Source: Crocinitomicaceae bacterium
Lineage (GTDB): Bacteria > Bacteroidota > Bacteroidia > Flavobacteriales_D > Crocinitomicaceae
Direction: 5' to 3'
Length of the DNA stretch: 5,133 nt
NCBI GenBank assembly: GCA_003512365.1
Contig: DORI01000157.1
Location: 1 to 5,133 of the forward strand
A program made the translations under genes and the position numbers. Below are positions 1 to 5,133 of the stretch, one piece after another. A model generated the notes under the pieces. The model was not told the DNA's origin. It did no database searches and was given only the letters and a program-made list of their open reading frames with translations. Numbering within the stretch: position 1 is the stretch's first letter; each line of letters opens with the position of its first letter.

Positions 1-513
1 TCTACCATCCTTATACATCTCAGAACGCGCCATTTCAGCACCATTCAATCTTCCAGAAATCTTTATTTTAATTCCCTCTGCACCCATTCTCATTGTTCCG
101 GCAATTGCCATTTTAATTGCTCTTCTAAATGAAATACGAGCCTCTAACTGTCTTGCAACACCATCTGCTACAAGTCTTGCGTCTAACTCAGGTCGTTTAA
201 CCTCGAAGATGTTAATTTGGATTTCCTTTTTGGTAATCTTTTTTAACTCTTCTTTTAATTTATCAACCTCTTGACCACCTTTGCCGATGATAACTCCTGG
301 TCTTGCTGTGTTGATCGTTACAGTTACTAACTTTAACGTTCTTTCAATGATGATTTTCGCAATACTTGCTTTCGCTAAACGAGCATTTAAGTAACGACGT
401 ATTTGATCATCTTCAACTATCTTGTCACGATAATCACTTCCACCATACCAATTTGATTCCCATCCGTGAATGTAACCAAGTCTATTGCCTATTGGATTTG
501 TTTTTTGTCCCAT
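1..513 (-). CDS. rpsC: 30S ribosomal protein S3 (uS3), N-terminal 171 residues, cut by window edge
   Basis: S3 sits in the head of the 30S subunit, near the mRNA entry channel, beside S10 and S14. The frame opens at the ATG at 513 with MGQKTNPIGNRLG, the standard S3 N-terminus, and stays open to base 1 exactly at a codon boundary. The KH type-2 RNA-binding domain covers roughly residues 40-107, with its GKGG loop at 77-80 (within RPGVIIGKGGQEVDKL). The C-terminal S3 domain begins around residue 115, with RISFRRAIKMAI at 126-137 and ISGRLNGAEMARSE at 152-165. Bacterial S3 is usually about 210-260 residues, so roughly 40-90 are missing past the left edge. The gene begins 10 bases after the rplV stop, so it is probably co-transcribed. 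The AGGA in the short gap ends only two bases before the ATG, too close for a normal ribosome-binding site. The next genes expected from S10 operon order are rplP, rpmC and rpsQ, but they are not visible. Confidence 0.97.
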   Translation of the reverse strand, partial: MGQKTNPIGNRLGYIHGWESNWYGGSDYRDKIVEDDQIRRYLNARLAKASIAKIIIERTLKLVTVTINTARPGVIIGKGGQEVDKLKEELKKITKKEIQINIFEVKRPELDARLVADGVARQLEARISFRRAIKMAIAGTMRMGAEGIKIKISGRLNGAEMARSEMYKDGR

Positions 514-523
514 TTCCTATTTC

Positions 524-919
524 TTATTTAGCGCCATCAACAACGATGGTAACATGATTTGACCTTTTTCTAATTCTGTGTGCTCTACCTTGTGGCGCGG
601 GTTGTATTCTTTTTAACATAGCACCACCGCCAACTTCTACTGAACGAACGACCAATGTCTCTTGACTAATATCAGCACCTTCATTCTTTTGTTCCCAATT
701 TGCAATAGCAGATCGCAATAACTTCTCTAAACTTAATGAGGCATCTTTTCCGTTGAAATGTAGTATGTTGAGTGCTTTGTTAACTTCTACACCACGAATT
801 AAATCAGCTAATAACCTCATCTTGCGAGGGGAAATTGGAGAATTATTTAATTTGGCTATTGCCAATGACTTCTTATTCTCTTTCAGCTTTTCAGCTCTTA
901 AACGTTTTCTTGCTCCCAT
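524..919 (-). CDS. rplV: 50S ribosomal protein L22 (uL22)
   Basis: L22 binds 23S rRNA and sends a long beta-hairpin into the peptide exit tunnel, where it forms part of the constriction with L4. The 131-residue product has a highly basic N-terminal extension at about residues 1-20 (MGARKRLRAEKLKENKK). The globular core follows with NNSPISPRKMRLLADLIRG at 25-43. The hairpin spans about 95-122: GGGAMLKRI at 97-105, then PAPQGRAHRIRKRSNH at 107-122. E. coli L22 is 110 residues, and the difference is mainly the N-terminal extension, which Bacteroidota L22 proteins commonly share. The LKR at 102-104 aligns with the E. coli hairpin MKR, a known site of macrolide-resistance deletions; it is intact here. 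The ATG at 919 lies 10 bases after the rpsS stop, and the TAA stop lies 10 bases before rpsC. No Shine-Dalgarno sequence precedes the start. Confidence 0.98.
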   Translation of the reverse strand: MGARKRLRAEKLKENKKSLAIAKLNNSPISPRKMRLLADLIRGVEVNKALNILHFNGKDASLSLEKLLRSAIANWEQKNEGADISQETLVVRSVEVGGGAMLKRIQPAPQGRAHRIRKRSNHVTIVVDGAK

Positions 920-929
920 GATTTATATC

Positions 930-1208
930 TTAACGTTTCTTATCTTTTTTATTTCCACCATGACCACGGAAGTTTCTCGTCGGTGAGAATTCTCCTAACT
1001 TGTGACCTACCATATTTTCAGTAACAAAAACAGGTATAAACTTATTACCATTGTGAACTGCAAAAGTCAATCCCACAAACTCTGGAGTAATTGTTGATGC
1101 CCTTGACCAAGTTTTTATTACCGCCTTGCTATTTGAAGCCTGAGCCTCATCTACTCTTTTCATCAATTTATAGTGAACAAAAGGTGGTTTCTTTAACGAA
1201 CGACTCAT
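930..1208 (-). CDS. rpsS: 30S ribosomal protein S19 (uS19)
   Basis: S19 lies in the 30S head, where it pairs with S13, contacts 16S rRNA and comes close to the A-site tRNA and the B1a intersubunit bridge. The 92-residue product has the usual length and all family hallmarks: MSRSLKKPPFV at the N-terminus, TWSRASTITPEFVG at 33-46, VHNGNKFIPVFVTENMVGHK at 51-70, and the signature GHKLGEFSPTRNFRGH at 68-83. A lysine-rich tail closes it (NKKDKKR). The ATG at 1208 comes only 3 bases after the rplB TAA stop, which suggests re-initiation or translational coupling by the same ribosomes. The bases before the start are the A-rich end of rplB (AAGAAGAAAAAAATAAGTT) and contain no GGAGG-like site. rplV follows 10 bases downstream. 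Confidence 0.98.
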   Translation of the reverse strand: MSRSLKKPPFVHYKLMKRVDEAQASNSKAVIKTWSRASTITPEFVGLTFAVHNGNKFIPVFVTENMVGHKLGEFSPTRNFRGHGGNKKDKKR

Positions 1209-1211
1209 AAC

Positions 1212-2036
1212 TTATTTTTTTCTTCTTTCAATTATTAGATTATTCGAATATTTAGTTTTCGATCTAGTTTTGTATCCTTTAGCAGGTAAACCTTTTCTGG
1301 ATCTCGGATGTCCTCCGGCATTTCTACCTTCACCACCTCCCATTGGGTGATCCACTGGATTCATTACAACACCACGAACGCGAGGTCTTCTTCCTAACCA
1401 TCTTGAACGACCAGCTTTACCTGAAACCACTAAATTATGTTCTGCATTAGAAACAGAGCCTATCGTCGCTAAACATGTCGTTAGAATCATTCTTGTTTCA
1501 CCCGAAGGCATTTTAATGATAGCATATCGACCATCTCTCGCGTTTAACTGAGCGTAAGTACCTGCTCCACGGGCAATCACTCCACCTTTTCCTGGAGTCA
1601 TTTCAATATTATGGATTACCGTTCCAAGAGGAACATCTGCTAGGTACATAGCATTTCCAACATTTGGTGTCGCTGACTTACCCGAAACAACCACGTCGCC
1701 AACCTTTAATCCCGTTGGAGCGATGATATATCGTTTCTCACCATCTGCATAAAACAACAAAGCGATATTAGCCGTTCTATTTGGGTCATACTCAATCCCT
1801 TTAACCGTAGCTGGAATATCAAATTTATTTCTTTTGAAATCAATAACACGATACTTTTGCTTGTGTCCTCCACCAAGGTAGCGCATTGTCATACGACCGT
1901 CATTATTTCGACCACCAGACTTCTTCTTTGAAGCCAATAGACTTTTTTCCGGAGTTGATTTTGTAATATCACTTAAATCCATGGCCACTTTGTGACGCGT
2001 ACCTGGAGTGATTGGTTTAAACTTTTTTAAACTCAT
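1212..2036 (-). CDS. rplB: 50S ribosomal protein L2 (uL2)
   Basis: L2 is a large, highly conserved 23S rRNA-binding protein needed for subunit association and for a properly formed peptidyl transferase centre. The 274 residues match the normal length (E. coli 273). It has an N-terminal tail (MSLKKFKPITPGTRHK), an OB-like domain at about 40-125 (GGRNNDGRMTMRYLGGGHKQ at 41-60), and an SH3-like domain at about 126-200 (GTVIHNIEMTPGKGG at 138-152, RGAGTYAQL at 156-164). The C-terminal tail at 200-274 includes NPVDHPMGGGEGRNAGGHPR. His230 in NPVDH aligns with E. coli His229, which biochemical work has linked to peptidyl transferase activity. The following His of the E. coli motif (HPHGGGEGR) is Met232 here, as I recall being usual for Bacteroidota. 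The gene starts 9 bases after the rplW stop and ends 3 bases before rpsS. Confidence 0.98.
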   Translation of the reverse strand: MSLKKFKPITPGTRHKVAMDLSDITKSTPEKSLLASKKKSGGRNNDGRMTMRYLGGGHKQKYRVIDFKRNKFDIPATVKGIEYDPNRTANIALLFYADGEKRYIIAPTGLKVGDVVVSGKSATPNVGNAMYLADVPLGTVIHNIEMTPGKGGVIARGAGTYAQLNARDGRYAIIKMPSGETRMILTTCLATIGSVSNAEHNLVVSGKAGRSRWLGRRPRVRGVVMNPVDHPMGGGEGRNAGGHPRSRKGLPAKGYKTRSKTKYSNNLIIERRKK

Positions 2037-2045
2037 GGTTAATCA

Positions 2046-2342
2046 TTAATAATTGTTAAACAAATCAATGGTTTCACCATCTGCAACCGTTACCACCGCC
2101 TTTTTCCATTGTTTGCTTTTTTGCTCAACAATTCCCTTATTGGTGTATTTCACAGAGGATTTACCACCGCCATAATTTGATGTACGAACATCTGTGACAT
2201 GTACTCCATACATTTTCTCGACGGCATTTTTAATTTCTATTTTGTTTGCCTTTCTATCTACTTCAAAAGTAAATCTGTTCATCTTTTCACTAGCCGAAGT
2301 TGCTTTCTCTGTAATCAAAGGCTTCTTAATTATCGTTTGCAT
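2046..2342 (-). CDS. rplW: 50S ribosomal protein L23 (uL23)
   Basis: L23 lies at the polypeptide exit of the 50S subunit and is the docking site for trigger factor and for signal recognition particle. The 98-residue product begins MQTIIKKPLITEKAT. The PLITEKAT block (8-15) matches PHVSEKAS of E. coli, so Glu12 corresponds to Glu18, the residue that contacts trigger factor. The fold continues with RFTFEVDRKANKIEIKNAVE (23-42), MYGVHVTDVRT (44-54) and KQWKKAVVTVADGETIDLF (77-95). I chose the ATG at 2342. The frame also stays open upstream to a TTG at 2348 directly abutting the rplD stop, but that would add only two residues and use a rare start. The gap to rplD is 6 bases, with no Shine-Dalgarno sequence (TTAATTAATTGAAC before the ATG). 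rplB follows after 9 bases. Confidence 0.96.
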   Translation of the reverse strand: MQTIIKKPLITEKATSASEKMNRFTFEVDRKANKIEIKNAVEKMYGVHVTDVRTSNYGGGKSSVKYTNKGIVEQKSKQWKKAVVTVADGETIDLFNNY

Positions 2343-2348
2343 GTTCAA

Positions 2349-2975
2349 TTAATTAAGTATATTTTCAATTTTTTCTACAGCATCCTTCACTAATACAACC
2401 TTCTTAGCATTAAGAATATCATATGTATTAAATGAATCAGCAGTCACCACTTTTACTTTTCCTAGATTTCTAGCCGCTAAATAAACATTATCTGTAGCTT
2501 CAGCTAAAATGAAAAGTACCTTCTCATTCTCAAGTTTTAATCCTTCCAAAACTGATTTAAAACTTTTTGTTTTTGCCTCGGCTAAGTTAAAACTATCTAA
2601 AACAACAAGTCCGTCATGTTGAGCTTTGTATGCAAATGCTGACTTTCTAGCTAATCTTTTCAACTTTACGTTAAGTTTAAAATGATAGTTACGTGGGCGG
2701 GGTCCAAAAATTCGCCCTCCTCCTACTCTTGTTCCAGATTTCACACTTCCTGCTCTTGCTCCACCAGTACCTTTCTGTTTTTTCAACTTTTTTGTGGATC
2801 CAGAAATTTCATTTCTTTCTTTGGACTTATGGGTACCTTGTCTGCGATTAGCTAAATGCTGTTTAACATCTAAATAAATCGCATGATTGTTAGGCTCAAT
2901 TCCAAATACATCATCAGATAATGTTACGGAACCTGATGTTGCTTTTCCTTTTACGTCAACTAATTTTACTTCCAT
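2349..2975 (-). CDS. rplD: 50S ribosomal protein L4 (uL4)
   Basis: L4 binds 23S rRNA domain I early in 50S assembly and extends a loop into the exit tunnel, facing L22. The 208-residue product has an N-terminal strand (MEVKLVDVKGKATSGSV) and the conserved LANRRQGTHKSK at 41-52. The extended tunnel loop lies at about 60-97, with KKQKGTGGARAGSVKS at 65-80 and GGGRIFGPRPRNYHFKLN at 85-102. The C-terminal Rossmann-like domain follows (KLKRLARKSAFAYKA at 104-118, NTYDILNAKKVVLVKDAVEK at 183-202). The ATG at 2975 overlaps the rplC stop as TGATG. A GTG one codon upstream (2978) is in frame but less likely. In E. coli, L4 also represses its own operon by acting on a long leader before rpsJ; no such leader exists between fusA and rpsJ here, so that mode is not supported at that position. 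Confidence 0.97.
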   Translation of the reverse strand: MEVKLVDVKGKATSGSVTLSDDVFGIEPNNHAIYLDVKQHLANRRQGTHKSKERNEISGSTKKLKKQKGTGGARAGSVKSGTRVGGGRIFGPRPRNYHFKLNVKLKRLARKSAFAYKAQHDGLVVLDSFNLAEAKTKSFKSVLEGLKLENEKVLFILAEATDNVYLAARNLGKVKVVTADSFNTYDILNAKKVVLVKDAVEKIENILN

Positions 2976-2977
2976 CA
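2973..2977 (-). promoter_or_regulatory. TGATG stop/start overlap coupling rplC and rplD
   Basis: The rplC stop TGA (2977-2975) shares its last base with the rplD start ATG (2975-2973). This arrangement usually means that the ribosome ending rplC re-initiates on rplD. It would hold L3 and L4, both early 50S assembly proteins, near equal amounts. No Shine-Dalgarno sequence lies upstream (ACAATTAGAAAGTG), which strengthens the case for coupling. The overlap is seen directly; the coupling is inferred. Confidence 0.8.
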
Positions 2978-3589
2978 CTTTCTAATTGTAACTGTTGAAC
3001 CATTAGCACCAGGAATTGAACCTTTGACGATTACAATGTTCTTGTCTGCTATCACTTTTAAAATCTGTAGGTTGGAAGCCAAACGTCGCTTATTTCCCAT
3101 TTGACCAGCCATGCGCATTCCTTTGAATACTCTAGCAGGATAAGAACAAGCTCCGATTGATCCTGGCGCTCTAAGTCTGTTATGCTGACCATGTGTAGAC
3201 TGACCTACTCCACCGAAACCATGACGTCTCACAACACCTTGAAACCCTTTACCTTTCGATGTGCCAATGACATCAACAAATTCACCTTCTTCAAAAATTG
3301 CTGCATCTACAACATCTCCTAGGCTTAAACCATCGAATCCTTTGAATTCAACTAATTTCGCTTTTGGAGCAGTATTGGCTTTTTTAAAGTGTCCTTTCAA
3401 GGCGTTAGGAGTGTTTTTTTCTTTCTTTTCTCCATAACCCAATTGAACGGACTCGTAACCATCTCTGTCTTGTGTTTTTATTTGTGTTACAACACAAGGA
3501 CCAGCTTCTATAACTGTGCATGGTAATGCCTTACCCTCGGCACTGTAGATGCTAGTCATTCCGACTTTTCGACCTATTATTCCTGGCAT
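2975..3589 (-). CDS. rplC: 50S ribosomal protein L3 (uL3)
   Basis: L3 is one of two assembly-initiating proteins of the 50S subunit; its long central extension reaches toward the peptidyl transferase centre. The 204 residues (E. coli 209) start MPGIIGRKVGMTSIYSAEGK. They include PCTVIEAGPCVVTQIKT (23-39), VDVIGTSKGKGFQGVVRRHG (105-124), THGQHNRLRAPGSIGACSYP (132-151) and RVFKGMRMAGQMGN (153-166). The end is a typical NIVIVKGSIPGANGS (184-198). In E. coli, Gln150 of GSIGQ is methylated by PrmB; the aligned residue here is Ala147 (GSIGA), so this modification site is absent. The ATG at 3589 follows a 19-base AT-rich gap after rpsJ, the longest gap in the window. The TGA stop overlaps the rplD start by one base. 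It is the only TGA among the eight stops visible; the others are TAA. Confidence 0.98.
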   Translation of the reverse strand: MPGIIGRKVGMTSIYSAEGKALPCTVIEAGPCVVTQIKTQDRDGYESVQLGYGEKKEKNTPNALKGHFKKANTAPKAKLVEFKGFDGLSLGDVVDAAIFEEGEFVDVIGTSKGKGFQGVVRRHGFGGVGQSTHGQHNRLRAPGSIGACSYPARVFKGMRMAGQMGNKRRLASNLQILKVIADKNIVIVKGSIPGANGSTVTIRK

Positions 3590-3608
3590 TTTTATTTTAT
3601 TTTAATTA
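3590..3608 (-). other. AT-only spacer between rpsJ and rplC with extra in-frame stops
   Basis: This 19-base gap reads TAATTAAAATAAAATAAAA on the coding strand and contains no G or C. In the rpsJ frame it adds two more TAA codons after the rpsJ stop. It has no Shine-Dalgarno sequence, but the A-run directly before the ATG resembles the A-rich initiation regions reported for highly expressed Bacteroidota genes. A promoter is not evident: I see no TAnnTTTG element in the gap. It most likely serves as an unstructured ribosome landing site for rplC. Confidence 0.5.
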
Positions 3609-3914
3609 TTACACTTTTATTTCTACGTCTACTCCACTTGGTAATTCAAGTTTCATTAACGCATCTACTGTTTTTGAACTACTGCTGTAAATATCCATTA
3701 AACGCTTGTAAGCACACAATTCAAATTGCTCTCTTGCCTTTTTATTCACGTGCGGTGAACGTAATACAGTGTAAATTCTTTTGTGAGTAGGTAATGGTAT
3801 CGGACCACTTACAACTGCACCTGTTGATTTAACAGTTTTAACGATTTTCTCTGCCGATTTATCTAGCAAATTGTGATCGTATGACTTTAATTTAATTCTA
3901 ATTTTCTGGCTCAT
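3609..3914 (-). CDS. rpsJ: 30S ribosomal protein S10 (uS10, transcription factor NusE)
   Basis: S10 is a 30S head protein that also acts as NusE, pairing with NusB in antitermination and with NusG to couple transcription and translation. The 101-residue product has the usual length (E. coli 103). It begins MSQKIRIKLKSYDHNLLDKS, followed by the NusB/rRNA-binding region with KSTGAVVSGPIPLPTHK (29-45) and the long loop RIYTVLRSPHVNKKAREQFE (46-65). It ends with KLELPSGVDVEIKV (88-101). The ATG at 3914 lies 11 bases after the fusA TAA stop, with TTGATATAAAA between them and no Shine-Dalgarno sequence. rpsJ is classically the first gene of the S10 operon, but the tight spacing indicates it is read through from fusA. 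Its end has in-frame TAA TAA, and a third in-frame TAA three codons further on. Confidence 0.98.
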   Translation of the reverse strand: MSQKIRIKLKSYDHNLLDKSAEKIVKTVKSTGAVVSGPIPLPTHKRIYTVLRSPHVNKKAREQFELCAYKRLMDIYSSSSKTVDALMKLELPSGVDVEIKV

Positions 3915-3925
3915 TTTTATATCAA

Positions 3926-5133
3926 TTAAGCTGTAATTTTACCATTTGCCTTTGAAACTACCTCATCTGAAATTTGCTTTGGTGCTTCTGAATAGTGCGA
4001 AAATTCCATTGAAGAAGTAGCACGTCCTGATGTGATTGTTCTCAATTGTGTTACATATCCAAACATTTCAGATAACGGAACATCGGCCTTGAGAACTTTC
4101 GCTCCATTTCTGTCGTCCATACCTTTCATCATTCCGCGTCTTCTGTTCAAGTCACCAACAACATCTCCCATATTCTCTTCTGGCGTAACCACCTCTAACT
4201 TCATAATTGGTTCAAGAAGAACAGGAGCACATGATTTTAGAGCTGCTCTATAGGCCATCTTGGCACACAATTCAAAAGATAATGAATCTGAATCGACATT
4301 GTGGTAAGATCCATCAACCAATTCAACTCGCATTGCGTCTAAAGGGAATCCTGCTAATACTCCATTTTTCATGGACTCTTTGAAACCTTTTTCTACTGAA
4401 GGAATAAATTCTCTTGGAATATTTCCTCCTTTGATGCTGTTCACAAATTCTAAACCTGTCTTAGTTTCATCTGTTTGAGGCGAAATTTTAACCAAAATAT
4501 CAGCAAATTTACCGCGACCACCCGTTTGTTTTTTATAAACTTCTCTATGTTCAGCAGATCCATTAATATTTTCACGGTATGCTACCTGAGGTGCACCTTG
4601 ATTTACTTCAACTTTGAATTCTCTTTTTAACCTGTCTATAATAATTTCCAAGTGTAACTCACCCATTCCAGAAATAATAGTTTGACCGGTTTCTTCATCC
4701 GTATTAACTCTAAATGTCGGATCCTCTTCAGAAAGTTTAGATAAACCAATCGAAAGACGATCTGTATCTGCTTGCGTTTTTGGTTCAATTGCCAATCCAA
4801 TTACCGGATCAGGGAAAACCATAGATTCTAGAATAATCGGTGCATTTTCAGCACAAAGAGTATCACCTGTTTTGATATCTTTAAATCCAACAACAGCTCC
4901 AATATCTCCGGCACCTAACTCAGGAATTTGGTTCTGTTTGTTAGCGTGCATTTGGAAAATACGAGAAATTCTTTCTTTGTTCTCAGACCTCGTATTTAAT
5001 ACATATGACCCTGCTTCTAGTTTTCCAGAATATGCACGAACAAAACACAAACGACCAACAAACGGGTCCGTAGCGATTTTGAATGCCAAACCTGAAAAAG
5101 GCTCATCATAAGAAGGTTTTCTTGATATTTCCT
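3926..5133 (-). CDS. fusA: Elongation factor G, C-terminal 401 residues, cut by window edge
   Basis: EF-G is the GTPase that moves tRNAs and mRNA through the ribosome after peptide transfer and works with the recycling factor. Bacterial EF-G is about 690-720 residues, so the GTPase domain and the start of domain II lie past the right edge. The frame is open to the edge and reads EISRKPSYDEPFSGLAFKIA at its beginning. Counting from that Glu: domain II ends near 100 (PFVGRLCFVRAYSG at 23-36); domain III is about 103-180, with SGMGELHLEI at 154-163; domain IV is about 181-305, with GGRGKFADI at 204-212 and the tip loop DGSYHNVDSDS at 273-283; domain V is about 306-395, with VPLSEMFGYVTQLRTITSGR at 351-370. 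His277 in SYHNVDS matches the E. coli domain IV tip His583, important for translocation. The internal TTG at 5089 is not the start. Canonical tip and domain III motifs, plus location beside rpsJ, favour the main EF-G over a paralogue, though the G domain is unseen. Confidence 0.97.
   Translation of the reverse strand, partial: EISRKPSYDEPFSGLAFKIATDPFVGRLCFVRAYSGKLEAGSYVLNTRSENKERISRIFQMHANKQNQIPELGAGDIGAVVGFKDIKTGDTLCAENAPIILESMVFPDPVIGLAIEPKTQADTDRLSIGLSKLSEEDPTFRVNTDEETGQTIISGMGELHLEIIIDRLKREFKVEVNQGAPQVAYRENINGSAEHREVYKKQTGGRGKFADILVKISPQTDETKTGLEFVNSIKGGNIPREFIPSVEKGFKESMKNGVLAGFPLDAMRVELVDGSYHNVDSDSLSFELCAKMAYRAALKSCAPVLLEPIMKLEVVTPEENMGDVVGDLNRRRGMMKGMDDRNGAKVLKADVPLSEMFGYVTQLRTITSGRATSSMEFSHYSEAPKQISDEVVSKANGKITA

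Noticed and set aside
514..523. AGGA before rpsC as a ribosome-binding site
   Set aside because: It ends two bases before the ATG, too close for normal pairing with the 16S rRNA tail, and neighbouring genes lack such sites.
366..557. Plus-strand open frame of 63 codons across the rpsC start and rplV end
   Set aside because: It lies opposite clearly conserved rpsC and rplV coding sequence and resembles no known protein family I recognise.
753..986. Plus-strand open frame of 77 codons opposite rplV and rpsS
   Set aside because: It is antisense to two conserved ribosomal genes. Its hydrophobic look comes from reading the complement of Lys-rich codons.
2199..2393. Plus-strand open frame of 64 codons opposite rplW and the end of rplD
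   Set aside because: It is Phe-rich only because the opposite strand is Lys-rich, and it covers conserved coding sequence.
4032..4253. Plus-strand open frame of 73 codons opposite fusA
   Set aside because: It is antisense to EF-G domains IV-V, which are strongly conserved, and has no independent support.
5087..5089. TTG at 5089 as the start of a short fusA-like gene
   Set aside because: The frame continues upstream to the window edge with canonical EF-G sequence (PSYDEPFSGLAFKIA), so this codon is an internal Leu of a gene truncated only by the window.
4872..5111. Plus-strand open frame of 79 codons opposite fusA
   Set aside because: It is antisense to EF-G domains II-III and shows no family signature.
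1..5133. A hidden novel system, mobile element, CRISPR array or RNA gene
   Set aside because: Nearly every base lies in a conserved translation gene. The largest gap is 19 bases, and I found no repeats, insertion boundaries or compositional break.

Overview
The window holds a densely packed run of translation genes, all read on the minus strand: fusA (3' part), rpsJ, rplC, rplD, rplW, rplB, rpsS, rplV and rpsC (5' part). This is the junction of the classical str operon (here only the end of fusA) with the S10 operon. Transcription enters at the right edge (position 5133) and leaves at the left edge (position 1), so both outer genes are cut by the window and the rest are complete.

The organism looks like a member of the Bacteroidota, probably the Flavobacteriales. 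The evidence is the family-typical protein sequences (S10 starting MSQKIRIKLKSYDHN, L2 with HPMGGGEGR, L3 with SYPARVFKGMRMAG, S3 starting MGQKTNPIGNRLG, L22 with a basic N-terminal extension). The DNA is AT-rich, fusA joins rpsJ directly with no tuf between them, and the starts lack convincing Shine-Dalgarno sequences. The genus cannot be named from this alone.

Layout from right to left in transcription order: 5133-3926 C-terminal part of elongation factor G; 3914-3609 S10; 3589-2975 L3; 2975-2349 L4; 2342-2046 L23; 2036-1212 L2; 1208-930 S19; 919-524 L22; 513-1 N-terminal 171 residues of S3. Gaps between genes range from a 1-base overlap (rplC/rplD) to 19 bases (rpsJ/rplC). No intergenic stretch is large enough for a leader, terminator or RNA gene, and I see no repeat, mobile element or CRISPR array.

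The genes act together: EF-G drives translocation on the ribosome, and the other products are primary-binding or structural proteins of the 30S (S10, S19, S3) and 50S (L3, L4, L23, L2, L22) subunits. One polycistronic message would favour balanced production. Two starts need care: rplW is best begun at the ATG at 2342 rather than an upstream TTG, and rplD at the ATG at 2975 rather than an upstream GTG. I do not see a previously undescribed system here. The findings are modest, lineage-level points about operon organisation, start signals and residue changes in conserved ribosomal motifs.
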